NCBI GenBank assembly: GCA_036346375.1
Contig: CM070511.1
Span: forward strand, 2,170,001-2,234,000
Reading direction: 5' to 3'
DNA length: 64,000 bases
Source: Guadua angustifolia
Taxonomy: Eukaryota > Streptophyta > Magnoliopsida > Poales > Poaceae
The notes beneath the pieces were generated by a model, which saw nothing but the letters and a program-made list of their open reading frames with translations, made no database searches and had not been told where the DNA came from. The translations under genes were made by a program, and so were the position numbers. Shown in pieces: positions 10,361 to 21,489 of the stretch; positions within the stretch are counted from its first letter, which is position 1, and the number at the start of each line of letters is the position of its first letter.

Positions 10361-11701
10361 CTAGAGAGCTCTCTGCCATCGGCGGCTAGCCAGAAAGCCC
10401 GTGCGATCTGTTGAAACAACTCTATAGGGGCCCTCCCACCGCGGGGATAACTTGTTGGTGTTGGACGGAGCCTGAATCCGTCTCAGGGCTAAGTCCCCAA
10501 CAAGGAGCTCCCTAGGTCGTACTAATCGAGATGCATGTCTGCGAAGAGCTTGCAGGTAATGCGCCGACCGTAGCAGTGCACGGCATCTTACTTCTTCCGC
10601 CATGGTAAGGTCAAGGGACCGTTCTTGCTCGAGGTCGATCTGGTCGACCAAGATGACCCTGGCAGAGCCCAGCGTAACCTCTGGAGGCAGGACGGCTTCG
10701 GTACCGAACACGAGCCGGAAGGGTGTGGACCCCGTCGCTCGGCTGACTGTGGTACGAATAGACCATAAGACGGTGGGAAGTTCATCCACCCAGGTCTGGC
10801 CGTGTCGTTCGAGCTCATCTGATACTCACTTTTTGACGCCTTGAACGATTGGTCCGCTTAGCGCGCTCCATCGCTCCATTGCTTACTGGATGGGCCACAA
10901 GCATAGCATACTTTGGTGCCGATGTCTTGCATACTCTCGAACAGCTCAAGAGTAAATTGTGTTCCATTGTCGATGATGATTACGCATAGAACCCGTGCAC
11001 AGTGACCACGAACAAGCGGAAGAACTTGACCGCCGCGCGAGCCGTGATGGTCGAGACGGGTTCAGCTTCGATCCATTTTGTGAAGGTATCGATGGCGACG
11101 AACAAAAACTTTTTCCCCCGGTGGCCTGTGGGAAGGGACCGAGGATGTCCAGCCCCCAGGTCGAGAAAGGCCAAGCTAGTAAGATGGTCTAGAGTGCGTA
11201 GGCAGGCTGATGCGCCTTCCGGGCATGGAACTGGCAGGCTCGACAGGTGCGGACGATGTCGTGAGCATCCTGGAGTGCTGTTGGCCAGTAGAACCCCATG
11301 CGGAAAGCTTTCCCAACCTTGGTCCTGAAAGAAGAATGTGCCCGACAGAGACCTGAATGAATGTCGTTTAACAGGTACTTACCCTCCTCTGTGGTAACGC
11401 ACTTCGTCAGGATGCCTGAAACATTCCGACGAAAGAGCTTGCCGTCCACGAGTTTGTGCGAGCTCGCCCAGCGCTTGACCCTGCTCTTCTCCGCGGGATC
11501 GGCCGGGAGCTCTCCCGTCGCCAGGAAATTGTGGATCGGCTCGGCCCATGAGGGAATACCTTCGATGAAGGCGACCGAGGCCCCTTGGTCGGAGATTGAA
11601 GGCGATGCTAGGGTCTCCAGGATCACATCTGGAGGGACTTCGTCGTCAGACGACCTGAGCTTGGAGAGGAAATTTGCGTCGGAGTTGTCCTTCCGCGCCA
11701 C
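10361..11701 (-). pseudogene. Gypsy D integrase
   Basis: The N-terminal part is in frame 11701-11189: EEGKYLLNDIHSGLCRAH, then CRACQFHARKAHQP, giving the HHCC zinc site. The core begins in frame 11174-10980 (KKFLFVAIDTFTKWIEAEPV). The C-terminal portion is in frame 10789-10361 (LPTVLWSIRTTVSRATGSTPFRLVFGTEAVLP, LSPRWEGPYRV). Stops at about 10980 and frameshifts at 10800-10950 break it. It would insert the cDNA copy into the host chromosome in an intact element. Confidence 0.82.
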
Positions 11702-11719
11702 ATGCGTGATCTCCAGGTT

Positions 11720-12010
11720 CTAGAACCACTTCTCCATCTTGCGCGCCTCGGCGAGGTATTTGGCCATGGAATCCTCCGAGCACTGGTAGCCCTTGTTGAA
11801 CTGGTTGATGACGAGCTGTGAATCGCCCTTGACGATCAACCGGCGAACACCCGGGCCTTTGCAAGCCGGAGCCCGCCGGAAGAGCTTCAGTACTCTGCTT
11901 GCATTATTTGTCGCAGGAATCAAACGAACCACATACCTCGACCTTTATCGCTCATGGGTGAGAATGAGGATCCCAGCCCCCGAGCGTTTGAAGGATCTTG
12001 AACTGTCGAA
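11720..12010 (-). pseudogene. Gypsy D second (aRNH-like) RNase H
   Basis: The residues WVMYFDSSRS (from about 12020), then in the next frame LIVKGDSQLVINQFNKGYQC and KYLAEARKMEKWF, match a second RNase H placed between the first RNase H and integrase. Its GDSQLVINQ motif carries a catalytic aspartate. The domain doubling is established for the Tat lineage. A frame break occurs at about 11935. Confidence 0.7.
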
Positions 12011-12630
12011 GTACATGACCCATGGCTTCTCCTCCTCGACCTCGAGTTCGGGAGCCGGCTGCGAGGTCTGCTCGACCACGAAGTCGGCAAGCACCTGCGA
12101 CTTGATGGCTGTGCGTGCCATGAACTGGAGGTCGAAGACGGCTAACTCCATGGCCCACTTGGCGATGCGACCTCCAGCCTCTGGATTCCTCAAAATCCCC
12201 CCGAGTGGGAAGTCACTCGGGACGACCACGGAGTGAGCCTGAAAATAATGCCGGAGCTTGTGCGAAGCCATGAGGAGGGCGTACAGTAACTTCTGGACCT
12301 GAGGGTAGCGCTCCTTTGGCCCATGGAGAACTTCGCTGACGTAGTAGATCGGGTGCTTCCGTGCGTCCCGCTCGGCCACCAGGACAGCACTAACGGCCTG
12401 GACGGTGGCCGCGAGGTAGAGCAGCAACTTCTCGCTTGGTTGCGGGGTCGTAAGTAAGGGTGGGGTTGACCGGTATACCTTCAACTGGTCGAAGGACCGC
12501 TGAGCCTTGGGCGTCCACTCAAAGCCCCCGTGCTTGCGCAAGGCCTTGAAGAAAGGCAGTCCGCGCTCGTCGAGCCTCGAGATGAACCGGCTGAGGACAG
12601 CCATGCGGCCGGTGAGGCATTGCACCTGCC
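11945..12630 (-). pseudogene. Gypsy D first RNase H
   Basis: The tail of the 13012-11945 frame gives RMAVLSRFISRLDERGLPFFKALRK (connection), then the RNase H fold with LLLYLAATVQAVSAVLVAERDARKHPIYYVSE and a KLLYALLMASHKLRHYFQAH helix. The usual first aspartate of the catalytic set is replaced in YLAAT, typical of the decayed first RNase H in dual-RNase H Tat elements. Confidence 0.75.
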
Positions 12631-13370
12631 TTACCGAACTCGGGGGGGCATCTTCTCTATCGCCTCGATCTTCTCTGGGTTCGGGCCGACCCCCGAGCCC
12701 CCGATCATGTAGCCGAGCACCTTCCCTGAAGCGGCGCCAAACACGCATTTCTCCGGATTGAGCTTGATCTTGTGCTTGTTCAAGTTGGTGAAGGTCTCCC
12801 CAAGGTCCTGAACGTGGTCGGCCTCGGCGAAGCTCTTGACGATGATGTCGTCCATGTAGACCTCGAGGTTGCGGCCGATCTGAGGCTCGAATGTCTTGGT
12901 CATCGGTATTTGGAAGGTCGCGCGGTGTTGCGGAGACCAAACGACATGGTCGTGTAGCGATGAGGGTCCCGCGGTGTGATGAGCGACGTCTTGCTTTAAA
13001 TCCAACCGCCAAACTTTGATCTGGTGGTACCCAGAGTTGGCGTCCAGGAAGCTTAGTAGCTTAGCATTCGCCGTGGAGTCGACGATCTGGTCGATGCGCG
13101 GGAGAGGGAAGTTGTCCTTAGGGCACGCCGAGTTCAACCCCGTGTGATCCACGCACATCCTCCACTTCCCGCCTTTCTTCTACGATGGCGGATTGGCCAC
13201 CATTGAATGTCGATCTCACGAATGAAGCCGGCCTTCAACAGCTTGTCAAGATTCTCCTTGATTATGGCGACCTTCTCGGGAGAGAAGCGTCGCAACTTCT
13301 GGCGCACGGGCCGGCAGTCGGGCCGCACCTGCAGTCTGTGCTCGACCACCTCCCTCGGGACACCCGGCAT
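12631..13370 (-). pseudogene. Gypsy D reverse transcriptase
   Basis: The entry segment (PEKVAIIKENLDKLLKAGFIREI, 13370-13200) and palm (NFPLPRIDQIVDSTA, LLSFLDANSGYHQI, then YMDDIIVKS near 12850) are in neighbouring frames. A garbled stretch at about 12920-13010 replaces the usual FGLKNAGATYQR block. The catalytic DD pair is present. A stop and frameshifts make it non-functional. Confidence 0.82.
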
Positions 13371-13433
13371 GTCCGCCGGCTCCCAAGCGAATATATCTTT
13401 GTTGGCGCGGAGGAAGGTGACGAGCTCGAGTTC

Positions 13434-14110
13434 CTATTTGGAACTCAGCTCGGCCGAGACGTGGACGCATTTGGATGAGTCTCCTTCCACGAGCGGCACA
13501 GCTTTCGTTGTCCCGCTGGGTTGGATGACTGCCTTCTGACGGGCGACCTTCGTGGTCGCTTCAGGGCCCTGCTGAGGCAGCATGCCGGCGAGGGCCAAGG
13601 CCTGGGTCTCGCAACCGTGTGCCGCCTTGAGGTCGCCCCGCACGGTGATGACGCCACTAGGTCCTGGGAGCTTCATGCAGCGGTGGCCGTAGTGGTTCGC
13701 CGCCATGAACTTGACCAAAGCCGGGCGGCCAAGGATGGCGTTGTAGGGAAGATCTCCTTCGACCACCTCGAAGGTGATCAGCTTAGTGTGGAAGTTGTCC
13801 GAGGCGCCGAAGGTGACGGGCAGGACCACCTGTCCCAAGGGGGTGGTCGAACTTCCAGGCACGATCCCGAAGAATGGAATCGCGATATTCTTGACCTTCG
13901 ACCGGGGGATCTGCATCCGGTCGAGTGTGCTAGCCAGCAGCAAGTTGAGGGAGCTGCTCCCATCGACCATGACCCACCCGACCAAGGTGTTACTAATGGT
14001 CGGGGTCACGACCAGGGTAGTCTTGAGATCTTTAGCCATACCTTGAGGGGCATCCTCTTGCGTGAAGGTAATCGTTGCCCCGGCCCACTTGCAGGGCTGG
14101 TCCGCGGACT
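13434..14110 (-). pseudogene. Gypsy D protease region
   Basis: Part of a 377-codon open frame (14567-13434). It includes TLVGWVMVDGSSSLNLL, where the aspartic protease of this group normally has a DGGS motif (here DGSS), and a conserved downstream segment with YNAILGRPALVKFMAANHYGHRCMK-type residues. The glycine to serine change in the catalytic loop would probably impair activity. The upstream half of the open frame is shifted and does not read as a known domain. Confidence 0.7.
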
Positions 14111-14579
14111 TCCCAACGGTGGCCTGATAGACCACGCGCACGGCATCCTTGATCTTGTGCCGGGACTGATACGCCGAAGATGACGTCGATCTGGCGGTCG
14201 CCCTGCTGGAAATCCAGGTCGAGGTCGGCCTGGTCCTCTCTGGTGTTAACCCTATCGGGCTGATCTCCCTCCTTCGGGAGCATGGGCATCTCCCCACGTC
14301 TGTCGTAGAAGGTCTCCAGCTTGGCTTGCCAGGCCCTGCAGCTTTGCAAGTCGTGGCCCGGAGTCTTGTGGAACAGGCCGAATTTACCTTCGTCGAACCG
14401 AGGCCACCCCTCAGGACCTTGCGGGCGGTCATCAGCCTGCCGCGACCCAGACCGACGATCCTCCTGCCGAAGTCGGTGCGGCGCCTACTGGGGCCGTGGT
14501 CGATTTCGCTGGGGACGGGGCCTCTCCTGGGCCGAGTCCCGCACTTCCATGACCTCGCGGTGACCATCCGCCGAAACGA

Positions 14580-15216
14580 TCACCCGAGGTTGGCCACCAT
14601 CGCGCTTGCGGTCCCTCTTCTGCTTCTTGGCGGCCGAGCCTTGGTCGGTACTCTTGGCGTGGGTGGGGCCAGCCTCGCCCGAATTGACGCCAAGCTTACC
14701 TTAGTCGTAGTCGGGCTTCCAGCGGACCGTGTCGTCCGCATCCGCGTAGCGCTCCGCCATGCGAAACAGCTTGCCGACGGTGAGCCTTGTCGTAATCTCC
14801 AGGTCTTCGGTGAGGCGCCGGTTGTGGACGCCAAACTTGAAGGCCTTGATCACGCCTTGTCGGAGACACTTGGGATCAGGTTCCTGGTGCAGATGAACCG
14901 CCGCACGAAGTCGCGGAGAGGTTCGTTCTTCCCCTGGATCACTCGGTCCAGGTCCTTCTCCTCGCCGCTGCTCGAATACTGGAAGTTTGAACGGAGCGCC
15001 AGATGAATTTGGCGCCACGAGCGGAAGGTACCGCTTCGTTGAAGAGCCAAAAGGGCAAAGACCGCCCGTGATGGTAGGGAGGTAATTAGCCATCACGTAC
15101 TCGTCGCCTCCCGCGGCCAGGATCGCAGTGGTGTAGATCGAGAGGAATTCATCAGGGTTCTTCGTCCCGTCAAACCGCTTGATCAATGCGGGCTTGAAGT
15201 GAGCCGACCAGCGCAC
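14580..15216 (-). pseudogene. Gypsy D gag
   Basis: From 15216, minus-strand frames give the RIRE2-type capsid: FKPALIKRFDGTKNPDEFLSIY, an AAGGDEYVMANYLP segment, then in a shifted frame LRQGVIKAFKFGVHNRRL and KLFRMAERYADADD. At least one frameshift is needed between 15050 and 14880. The domain corresponds to Retrotrans_gag. The basic, low-complexity tail runs on to about 14400. Confidence 0.75.
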
Positions 15217-16083
15217 CCGCCGAAGGTCGTCGGAGTACGCCGCCTGCGTAGCAGGACAGGCGCGCTGGGAGGTGCTTCGCTGCTTGCTGAGTCGGACTCC
15301 CGATCGCCTTGGCGCTCCGCCCTATGACCTCGACGGCCGCGGCGGTGGGCCCGAGCATCGCCCGGGAGGTACTGTAGGCGCTCGTGGACCCGGTGACGCC
15401 TCGGGGGAACGTCAGGAGAAAGGCCCGACGTGTCGCTGCTAGAGCGAGAGCCGCCAGAAGTCGATTGCCGCCGCCGCACCGTCCAAGTCGTACTCGGGAG
15501 CGACAACGAGGCGGTGTCTGGATGCGAACCTCAGATTGCCGGCGCGACGGAGACCCGCGGGAAAAGTGGCGCTGCGCGAGAGCCGCCATCGCTCCTCGGG
15601 GACCGGACCCGAAGGATCGGCCTGTGTCTTTGTGAAAACACTGACCTCGTGAGCGGCCTTATCAAGCTCGTTTGCGAGAGCTCGGCCAAAAAGACCCGAC
15701 CTCGGACGGGCGGGGTCGGTCATGACTCGAGCGATCGCACGGAGCCGCTCGCTCGATTGGGGGAGCTTGGAATGACCTGACGACGTTCCGACCTTCTTGC
15801 GCTCCTCCCGCCGGAGGGCAGTTACGGCCTGGTTGATGGCAACTTGTGCCATCTGGCGAGCATCTTCAGGGGTCTTCGGGCTGCACTCCCCTCCTCCACG
15901 CTCGTGCCATGACTAGCGGCCATGAGAACAAGACGATTGCGCAGCGTTGGAGAGGGGGAGAACAAGGACGTGGAGCTTCCTTGCTCGGGAACGGCGTTCG
16001 AACCCGAGCTCGCGGAATGTGCTGTTGCGGGGGACGCCATACCTCGAAAGTCTCGAACTTCTTCCGGATGAGCGAAGCTTTCG

Positions 16084-16102
16084 GGCCTCACGGTGGGCGC
16101 CA
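16084..16102 (-). other. Primer-binding site of Gypsy D
   Basis: The minus strand reads TGGCGCCCACCGTGAGGCC two bases after the LTR end. TGGCGCC-type sites are typical of Tat-lineage Gypsy elements, unlike the initiator-Met sites of the other elements here. Confidence 0.75.
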
Positions 16103-16104
16103 GC

Positions 16105-16758
16105 TGTCGACGATCGGGATCGCCTGACTGCAAATGTGAAAATGGGTTAGTGTGAATGGGGGACCCGGAAAGAGCTGCGCTCAACGATGGAACAGATGTA
16201 GGTCGGGGTGAGGCATCAACGAGCAAGAGACAGAGGGTTATACTGGTTCGAGCCCCCACGAGGGTAACAACCCTACTCCAGTCTTCTCTTGAGGCGGAGG
16301 AATTCACTAGTCGTGAGTACAGAGAGTGGATTACAGCTCGGACTTGAGCGTTCTGGTGGTGTCTACTGGTCTAGTGCTTGTCTTGCCGATCTTTGTTGTT
16401 GTTTTACGCCATTCGCGCGAGGATTTTATACCCTTCCTAGCCGTTACAAGAAACGGCCAAGAGAGATTCCCGGGGTAGTGCATGGCGTGCAATGAAGACG
16501 TGCTGCAACCGTCCCGGATCTGGCGCCCACGTCCGCCTTAACCCCGGGATCTTCGGTCTTGGTAACCGTCGAGTAAACACACGCCCCCGAGCCAAGGTCG
16601 AGGTCGTGCGGGAACGGAACCCCCCACTACCCAAGCTCGAGGTCGTGCGGGAATCAGCATCGCTTAGGTCGTGGTCGAGGCCCCTTGCTGCGTCGTCCCG
16701 AGCTGGGGACCCTGTTGACCGTCCGTTGACTTTGTCAGAGGTTTCTCAGTCCCCGACA
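16105..16758 (-). repeat. 5' LTR of Gypsy D
   Basis: Runs from tgtcgacgatcggg to ccccgaca and matches 5877-6532 nearly base for base, apart from a divergent patch near 16380-16430. Confidence 0.92.
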
Positions 16759-17132
16759 AGTTCAAAATTCTGATTAATTCAGGTTTTCTAGTGCTACTAC
16801 CCATGTGGGACTAGTAGCACCTGGCTTCATCCCCGCGGGCGTGTTAGAACATTAAATGCCTTGATAAAGGCCATTGCACAGTAGGTCCGGTGTACCGCTC
16901 AACTGGGACTGGTAGCATCGGGCCACTATTCTTTTTGGAGCCAAAAGGGGTGCTCTCTGGAATTTTCGCACCAGACCAAAAGGGCCAGTGCTACCGCTAT
17001 CCGGTAGCATCGGGCTACCATGGGCGGTAGCACCGCCCTGCCAAAATTCCCAAAGTGCACGCCTACTAGAATTTTTGCACCGAGCCAAAGGGCCGGTGCT
17101 ACCGCTACCCTGGTAGCACCGGGCTACCATGG

Positions 17133-20100
17133 TGTAAGTTCAAGCGCCATTGGTTTTGATGATTGATCTAGATTAATGCTTAATCTTTGTTTAATGACAA
17201 ACCTAATCGTTATGAGACTAACATGTTTATTGAGCATATATTTAGTAGTCTCATATTTGGATGAAAAATGAAAAACCCAAGGTATATATGTGTATTCTTT
17301 CTAGTATTAAATTGCATACTTTGGATTCAAGTTAAAGTATAAATATCCCCATTATATTAACCACAAAAACGTGCATCATGTTTCCCAATCCATATATTAC
17401 ATGGATGCACATACTTAGGGGGAGTTTGTATCAATGTATTGATCTATTCTTTATTGACACATATAAGGATCAAGACATAAAAACTAAATCCTTGAGTATA
17501 TATTTGAATTGACTAGTTATAGTATACTCATGGTAATATAGGATATACTCCAATGTAATCAAAATTGAATATGTGCATATTATCTCCAAGTCAATTATAT
17601 CTATGCACATATACATGTGGAGTGTATTCTATAGTTGATGGCTTAGAGTAACGGTCATTTCCATATAGCCTACACATTATGGATCATTACTTTTCATCAA
17701 CATGAGTATATGAAAATTTAAGTAGTTAATATATACTCATATCAATTTAAATGAAAATTTAAATTGAGTTCATTTGTCTTATTAATCATTAAAGAACATT
17801 TCATCATGTGTTGATGATGTTCCTTGGTTAATTAAGGACAAATGAATAGTTCTTAAGTATAATGAAGCATGTGTTGCGTTATTGTACTTAAGACACATTT
17901 ATATCATTTAATTTGATTTGGGTTGTGCTCAATTGATCTAAAGGCATCCATTATGTGTTAATGGAGTACAAGAGATAATTGAGACAACCATGCATCTTGG
18001 ACTAACTTTTTTCATGAGTTGTGTTTAATCTAGGTTAAGTCCAAAGATGATTGAGATGATGAAAACGGGACAAGGACGACATCATGAGGTGATGGGCGTC
18101 AAGAGGAGATCCCGTAGAGAGTAAGAGAAGAGCCGAGTGATGATCCTGGGGGAGCGTAAGAGTGAAGATCATAAAGACCCCAAAGGGGATTGCTTGCGTG
18201 CGGTGGCTCAAGGTATAACTAGATAGGCTAAGGCCTTTCTAGTTTTGAGTCTAGTTTTTATCGCCGTACTATTAAGAGGGGTTGAGTCCTAGCTTAAGCT
18301 TCATCATGTGTTGATGATCTCAATCCCGTGTTCACTCGAGCTCAAATCTTATTTAGATTTGGTTTTTGCATATAGCTAACCATTTGGCATGTGTTGCGAA
18401 TGAGTTAAGTTTATGCTTGGTTGTTGTTGCATTATGCTCTGATTTGCATGTGTTGCAAAGAAGTAAAGCATATGCATTTGGTTTTCGCATAAAGCTTTGA
18501 TTTGCATGTGTTGCAAATAGGATAAGCTATATGCGTTGGCTTTTGCGTGAAGTTCACTTTTGCATGTGTTGCAATTGTTGAAGCTTCATGTTTTGTTTTT
18601 CTTTGTAAAACAAATCCTTCAAATCAAAGTGGTTGCTTTGAGCTAAGTTTTGCATGTGTTGCAAAAGGAGAGAGCTCAAGCATGATTTGGTGTTTTTGTG
18701 GTTGTATGAGGCTAGAGGCTTGCACGTGTTGCAAGTAGAGAGCTCATACGATTGATTTGGTTTTAGTGTGGTTGCATGGAACTAGAAAATTGCATGTGTT
18801 GCAATTAGAGAGTTCACGCATCTTGATTTGGTATTGCTTGGAGCTAGACTTTTGCATGTGTTGCAAAGAGTAATGTTCAAGCATGAAATTGGTTGATTGT
18901 GTTATTTGCAAGTTCGTTGTGCGAATAAACCGAGGGTTATGAGTCTGGAATCCCGAGAGCATGTGAGTAGGGTTTGCAACGGGTGTTTGCAAGTTGACTA
19001 GGTCTCATGTTGACCTTCACATGGCTAGGGGGATTAATCTCATAGACTCGGGTTTGATTTGCTTAATACGTTTTGCAAATAGATCTTGAGTTGATTGCGA
19101 AATGTGTTTTTGCAATTTGGTTGAAATTCTTTGAGCATGAGGAGATTTGGTGCAAATATGTTTTGCATAAGTGTATGATCATGTGTTGATCATCTAATGG
19201 CTCAAAGAATAGTGTTTGGTTCTTTGGAGAAAAGATTGCACGAAAAACCGGATTTGGGGTCGATTAGGCGGATGACCGCACCCTGCATACTACTACACCG
19301 GCAATGTCTGAGCGCCCTCATGATAGCTTTTTTTCCAGAAGAGGTGTTTTTGCTCTCTAAACGTGCGGTATGACCGAAGGTGCATGCGGTACTACCGGTG
19401 AGCGGTAGCATCAAGACTCTCCCATGAGTAGTACCAACCATGTCTTGGTCATACTGCTAGGGCGCAGTATGACCCGGTGTTTTCGATCTTGGGTGGTACT
19501 ACCGGGCTCCACGGGCATTTTTGCCCAAGTTGCCCCCAACGGCTAGTTTTCTTGTGTGGGCTATATAAGGAGGCCTTGGGGGGCATTTTCTGGTTGTTGA
19601 AGCTCTCATTTGTGTATTGGCTCTTGTGTGAGTATTTGGGAGGTGATTTGCATGTGTTGCATCCCCTCAAGTTGATTCTTGAGCTAAGAGTGAGCCCTAA
19701 TTGCATGTGTTGCACTTGAGGGAGCCCTAGGTGCATGTGTTGCACTAAGTGATCACTAGAAGCGCATGAGTTGCGCCAGGTGAAGCTCGAGCGGAGACTT
19801 GGCTTATTACTCTTAGAGGTTGCCAACTCCTAGACGGCGTAGAGCGTCGTGCGCGGGAGCTCTCAAGGTTGTGAGAAGCCCCGGCGAAGTTTGTGAAGGT
19901 TCGGGTTGAGCCTACGCGAAAGCGTAAAAAACCACATCTAGTGGAATCGAGGTGGGTGCTCATTTCGGAGCCGGTCCAAGGGTTTGGGCTAGCCTCAACG
20001 TGGACTAGGGGAGACCGGCAAGTCTCCGAACACCACGGAAAAATATCGGTTGCCTCTTGTCTCTTTTATCTTTAAGCATTTACTTTATTGTATATTAATC

Positions 20101-20355
20101 AATTGCTTGATTGTGTTAGAATTGCTTAGTATTAATTGTTTATTCAATTTAACAATTCTTGTATAGAGACATAATTTAAATTAGTGCACTAGTGAGCCTA
20201 GTTGATTTAGGCTTTAATTATCAAAATCTAGTTTATCGCTTTCGCATTATCTTTGATTAGGTTTAACATAGGGATTGATTAGAGCGCATCGTTTTAGAAA
20301 GCGATCAATTATAAACGCCTATTCACCCCCCTCTAGGCGCATCCTCGATCCAACA
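17133..20355 (+). mobile_element. Element C: 3.2-kb SIRE-like solo LTR
   Basis: Starts TGTAAGTTCAAGCG and ends CTCGATCCAACA, with target duplication catgg at 17128-17132 and 20356-20360. The plus-strand end (cacccccctctaggcgcatcc) is the mirror of B's end, so C belongs to the same kind of long-LTR element but points the other way. A TATA box (ctatataagg, 19561) is followed by a transcript-like 3' part. There is no internal region, no second LTR and no long ORF. It contains a large array of a tgcatgtgttgca motif. Confidence 0.85.
18380..19770 (+). repeat. Degenerate minisatellite with TTGCATGTGTTGCAA core in LTR C
   Basis: About a dozen copies of ttgcatgtgttgcaa or close variants occur at roughly 18388, 18444, 18503, 18560, 18650, 18720, 18790, 18853, 19648, 19702, 19731 and 19760, mostly 55-75 bp apart and each followed by an aag/gag-rich piece. 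The core is itself an inverted repeat, TTGCA and TGCAA around a 5-base loop. Confidence 0.8.
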
Positions 20356-20863
20356 CATGGGCGGTAGCACCGCCCTGCCTGGTTCCAAAATAACCCTTCT
20401 CGAGTTTTTACACACTGGCCTAGGGGCCGGTGCTGCCGCTGTCCCGGTAGCACTGGGATTCCAGGGGCTTTCTTTGAGGCTTATAAAGGTTTATAAAATT
20501 GGACCACTATGTGATAATGCATGAGTTTAATCAATAGATTTGAGCCTTTAGACCTTAAGACGACATCAAGATAATGTCAAAATCCCTTTTAATAGTACGG
20601 CCCTATTTCTAGCAATCCGATCTTTTCTCCAAATTCCGAGATCGGTAAAATGACTAGAAAAATATCCTTAGATTTTTTACCTTTGTTACTTGATTGATAA
20701 TTTGATCCTCTTTTGCTCCATTTTCATGCTTACATGATCACCAATCCTTGAGACTAACCTATTTCATTATACTCAACGAAAATGTTAGTCTCTTAAACAT
20801 GATTGTTATTAATTACCAAAACCAAGAGGGACTATTTGGGGTCTAGATGCTTTCAACAGCACA

Positions 20864-21481
20864 ACGAAGATACATCTCAAGACATTGATTTACCCTTTCA
20901 CTCTGCCCATTTGTTTGCGGATGATACGCCATGCTGAACTGCAACTTGATATCCATGGCTAGGAACAGCTCTTTCTAGAATAAACTAGTGAAGACTTTAT
21001 CTCTATCCGACACAATGGACTTTAGCATCCCATGAAGTTTTACAACATGATCCAAAAACAATCTGGCAACTTGAGGAGCTGTAAACGGATGCTTCAAAAC
21101 AACAAAGTGTGCATACTTGGAGAATCTATCCACAATCACCATAATAGTGTTACAACCGTCCGAACAAGGCAATCCCTCAATAAAATCCATTGTCACATCC
21201 TGCCAAGCCCCTTCTGAAATGGGAAGTGGTTGCAGCAGCCCAGGCAGATGAGTGTGCTCATGTTTAGCTTGTTGGCATATGCTGCATTGCTTAACCACAT
21301 TAGCCACATCTCGTTTCAATCTAGTCCATGCAAATAACTTCTTCACGCGCTGATATGTTACTGAAATACCGGAGTGCCCACCGACTGCACTTGCATGAAA
21401 AGCATTGATGATCTTCGTTTGCAACTTCGAGTTTTTGCCCACCCAGATTCTGCCATGAAGTTTGATCAATCCCTGACACAA
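20864..21481 (-). pseudogene. Chromovirus A integrase, N-terminal and core part
   Basis: The zinc-binding H2C2 region (HASAVGGHSG then CSICQQAKHEH) is followed by the catalytic core with VTMDFIEGLP, IMVIVDRFSKYAHF and AYHPQTNGQSERVNQ. These carry the first D, second D and E of the D,D-35-E triad. A stop interrupts the core near 20980. The frame then runs into the insertion point of solo LTR B at 20858 and resumes at 5194. Confidence 0.85.
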
Positions 21482-21489
21482 TTCAAAAC

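Larger units (their letters stand above)
5877..16758 (-). mobile_element. Element D: Tat/RIRE2-like Ty3/Gypsy retrotransposon (10.9 kb)
   Basis: LTRs (5877-6532 and 16105-16758) are about 95 percent identical by eye, and the target duplication agttc is at 5872-5876 and 16759-16763. Minus-strand order is LTR, PBS, gag, protease, RT, RNase H, a second RNase H, integrase, then a 3.7-kb region carrying a plus-strand antisense gene, and the LTR. A second RNase H and a 3' antisense ORF with a putative gypsy-type (PF04195) domain are hallmarks of the Tat lineage in grasses. The polyprotein has several frameshifts. D is the youngest large element in the nest, together with C. Confidence 0.92.
5195..20858 (-). 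mobile_element. Element B: SIRE/Maximus-like solo LTR (about 1.55 kb, split in three)
   Basis: B occupies 5195-5876, 16764-17132 and 20361-20858 and is interrupted by D and C. The target duplication gcaca is at 5190-5194 and 20859-20863, and the chromovirus integrase reads through when B is taken out. The minus-strand start is TGTTGAAAGCATC at 20858. The left end reads tgtagaatcaagg from 5197, two bases inside the duplication. No internal coding region or second LTR is present, so it is a solo LTR left by LTR-LTR recombination. The tagggggggtgaatagg end resembles the long LTRs of grass SIRE-like Copia elements; that family name is tentative. Confidence 0.8.

Noticed and set aside
18380..19770. 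Possible CRISPR-like array because of regularly spaced repeats
   Set aside because: The genome is eukaryotic, repeats are degenerate, spacers are related to each other, and the array lies in an LTR.
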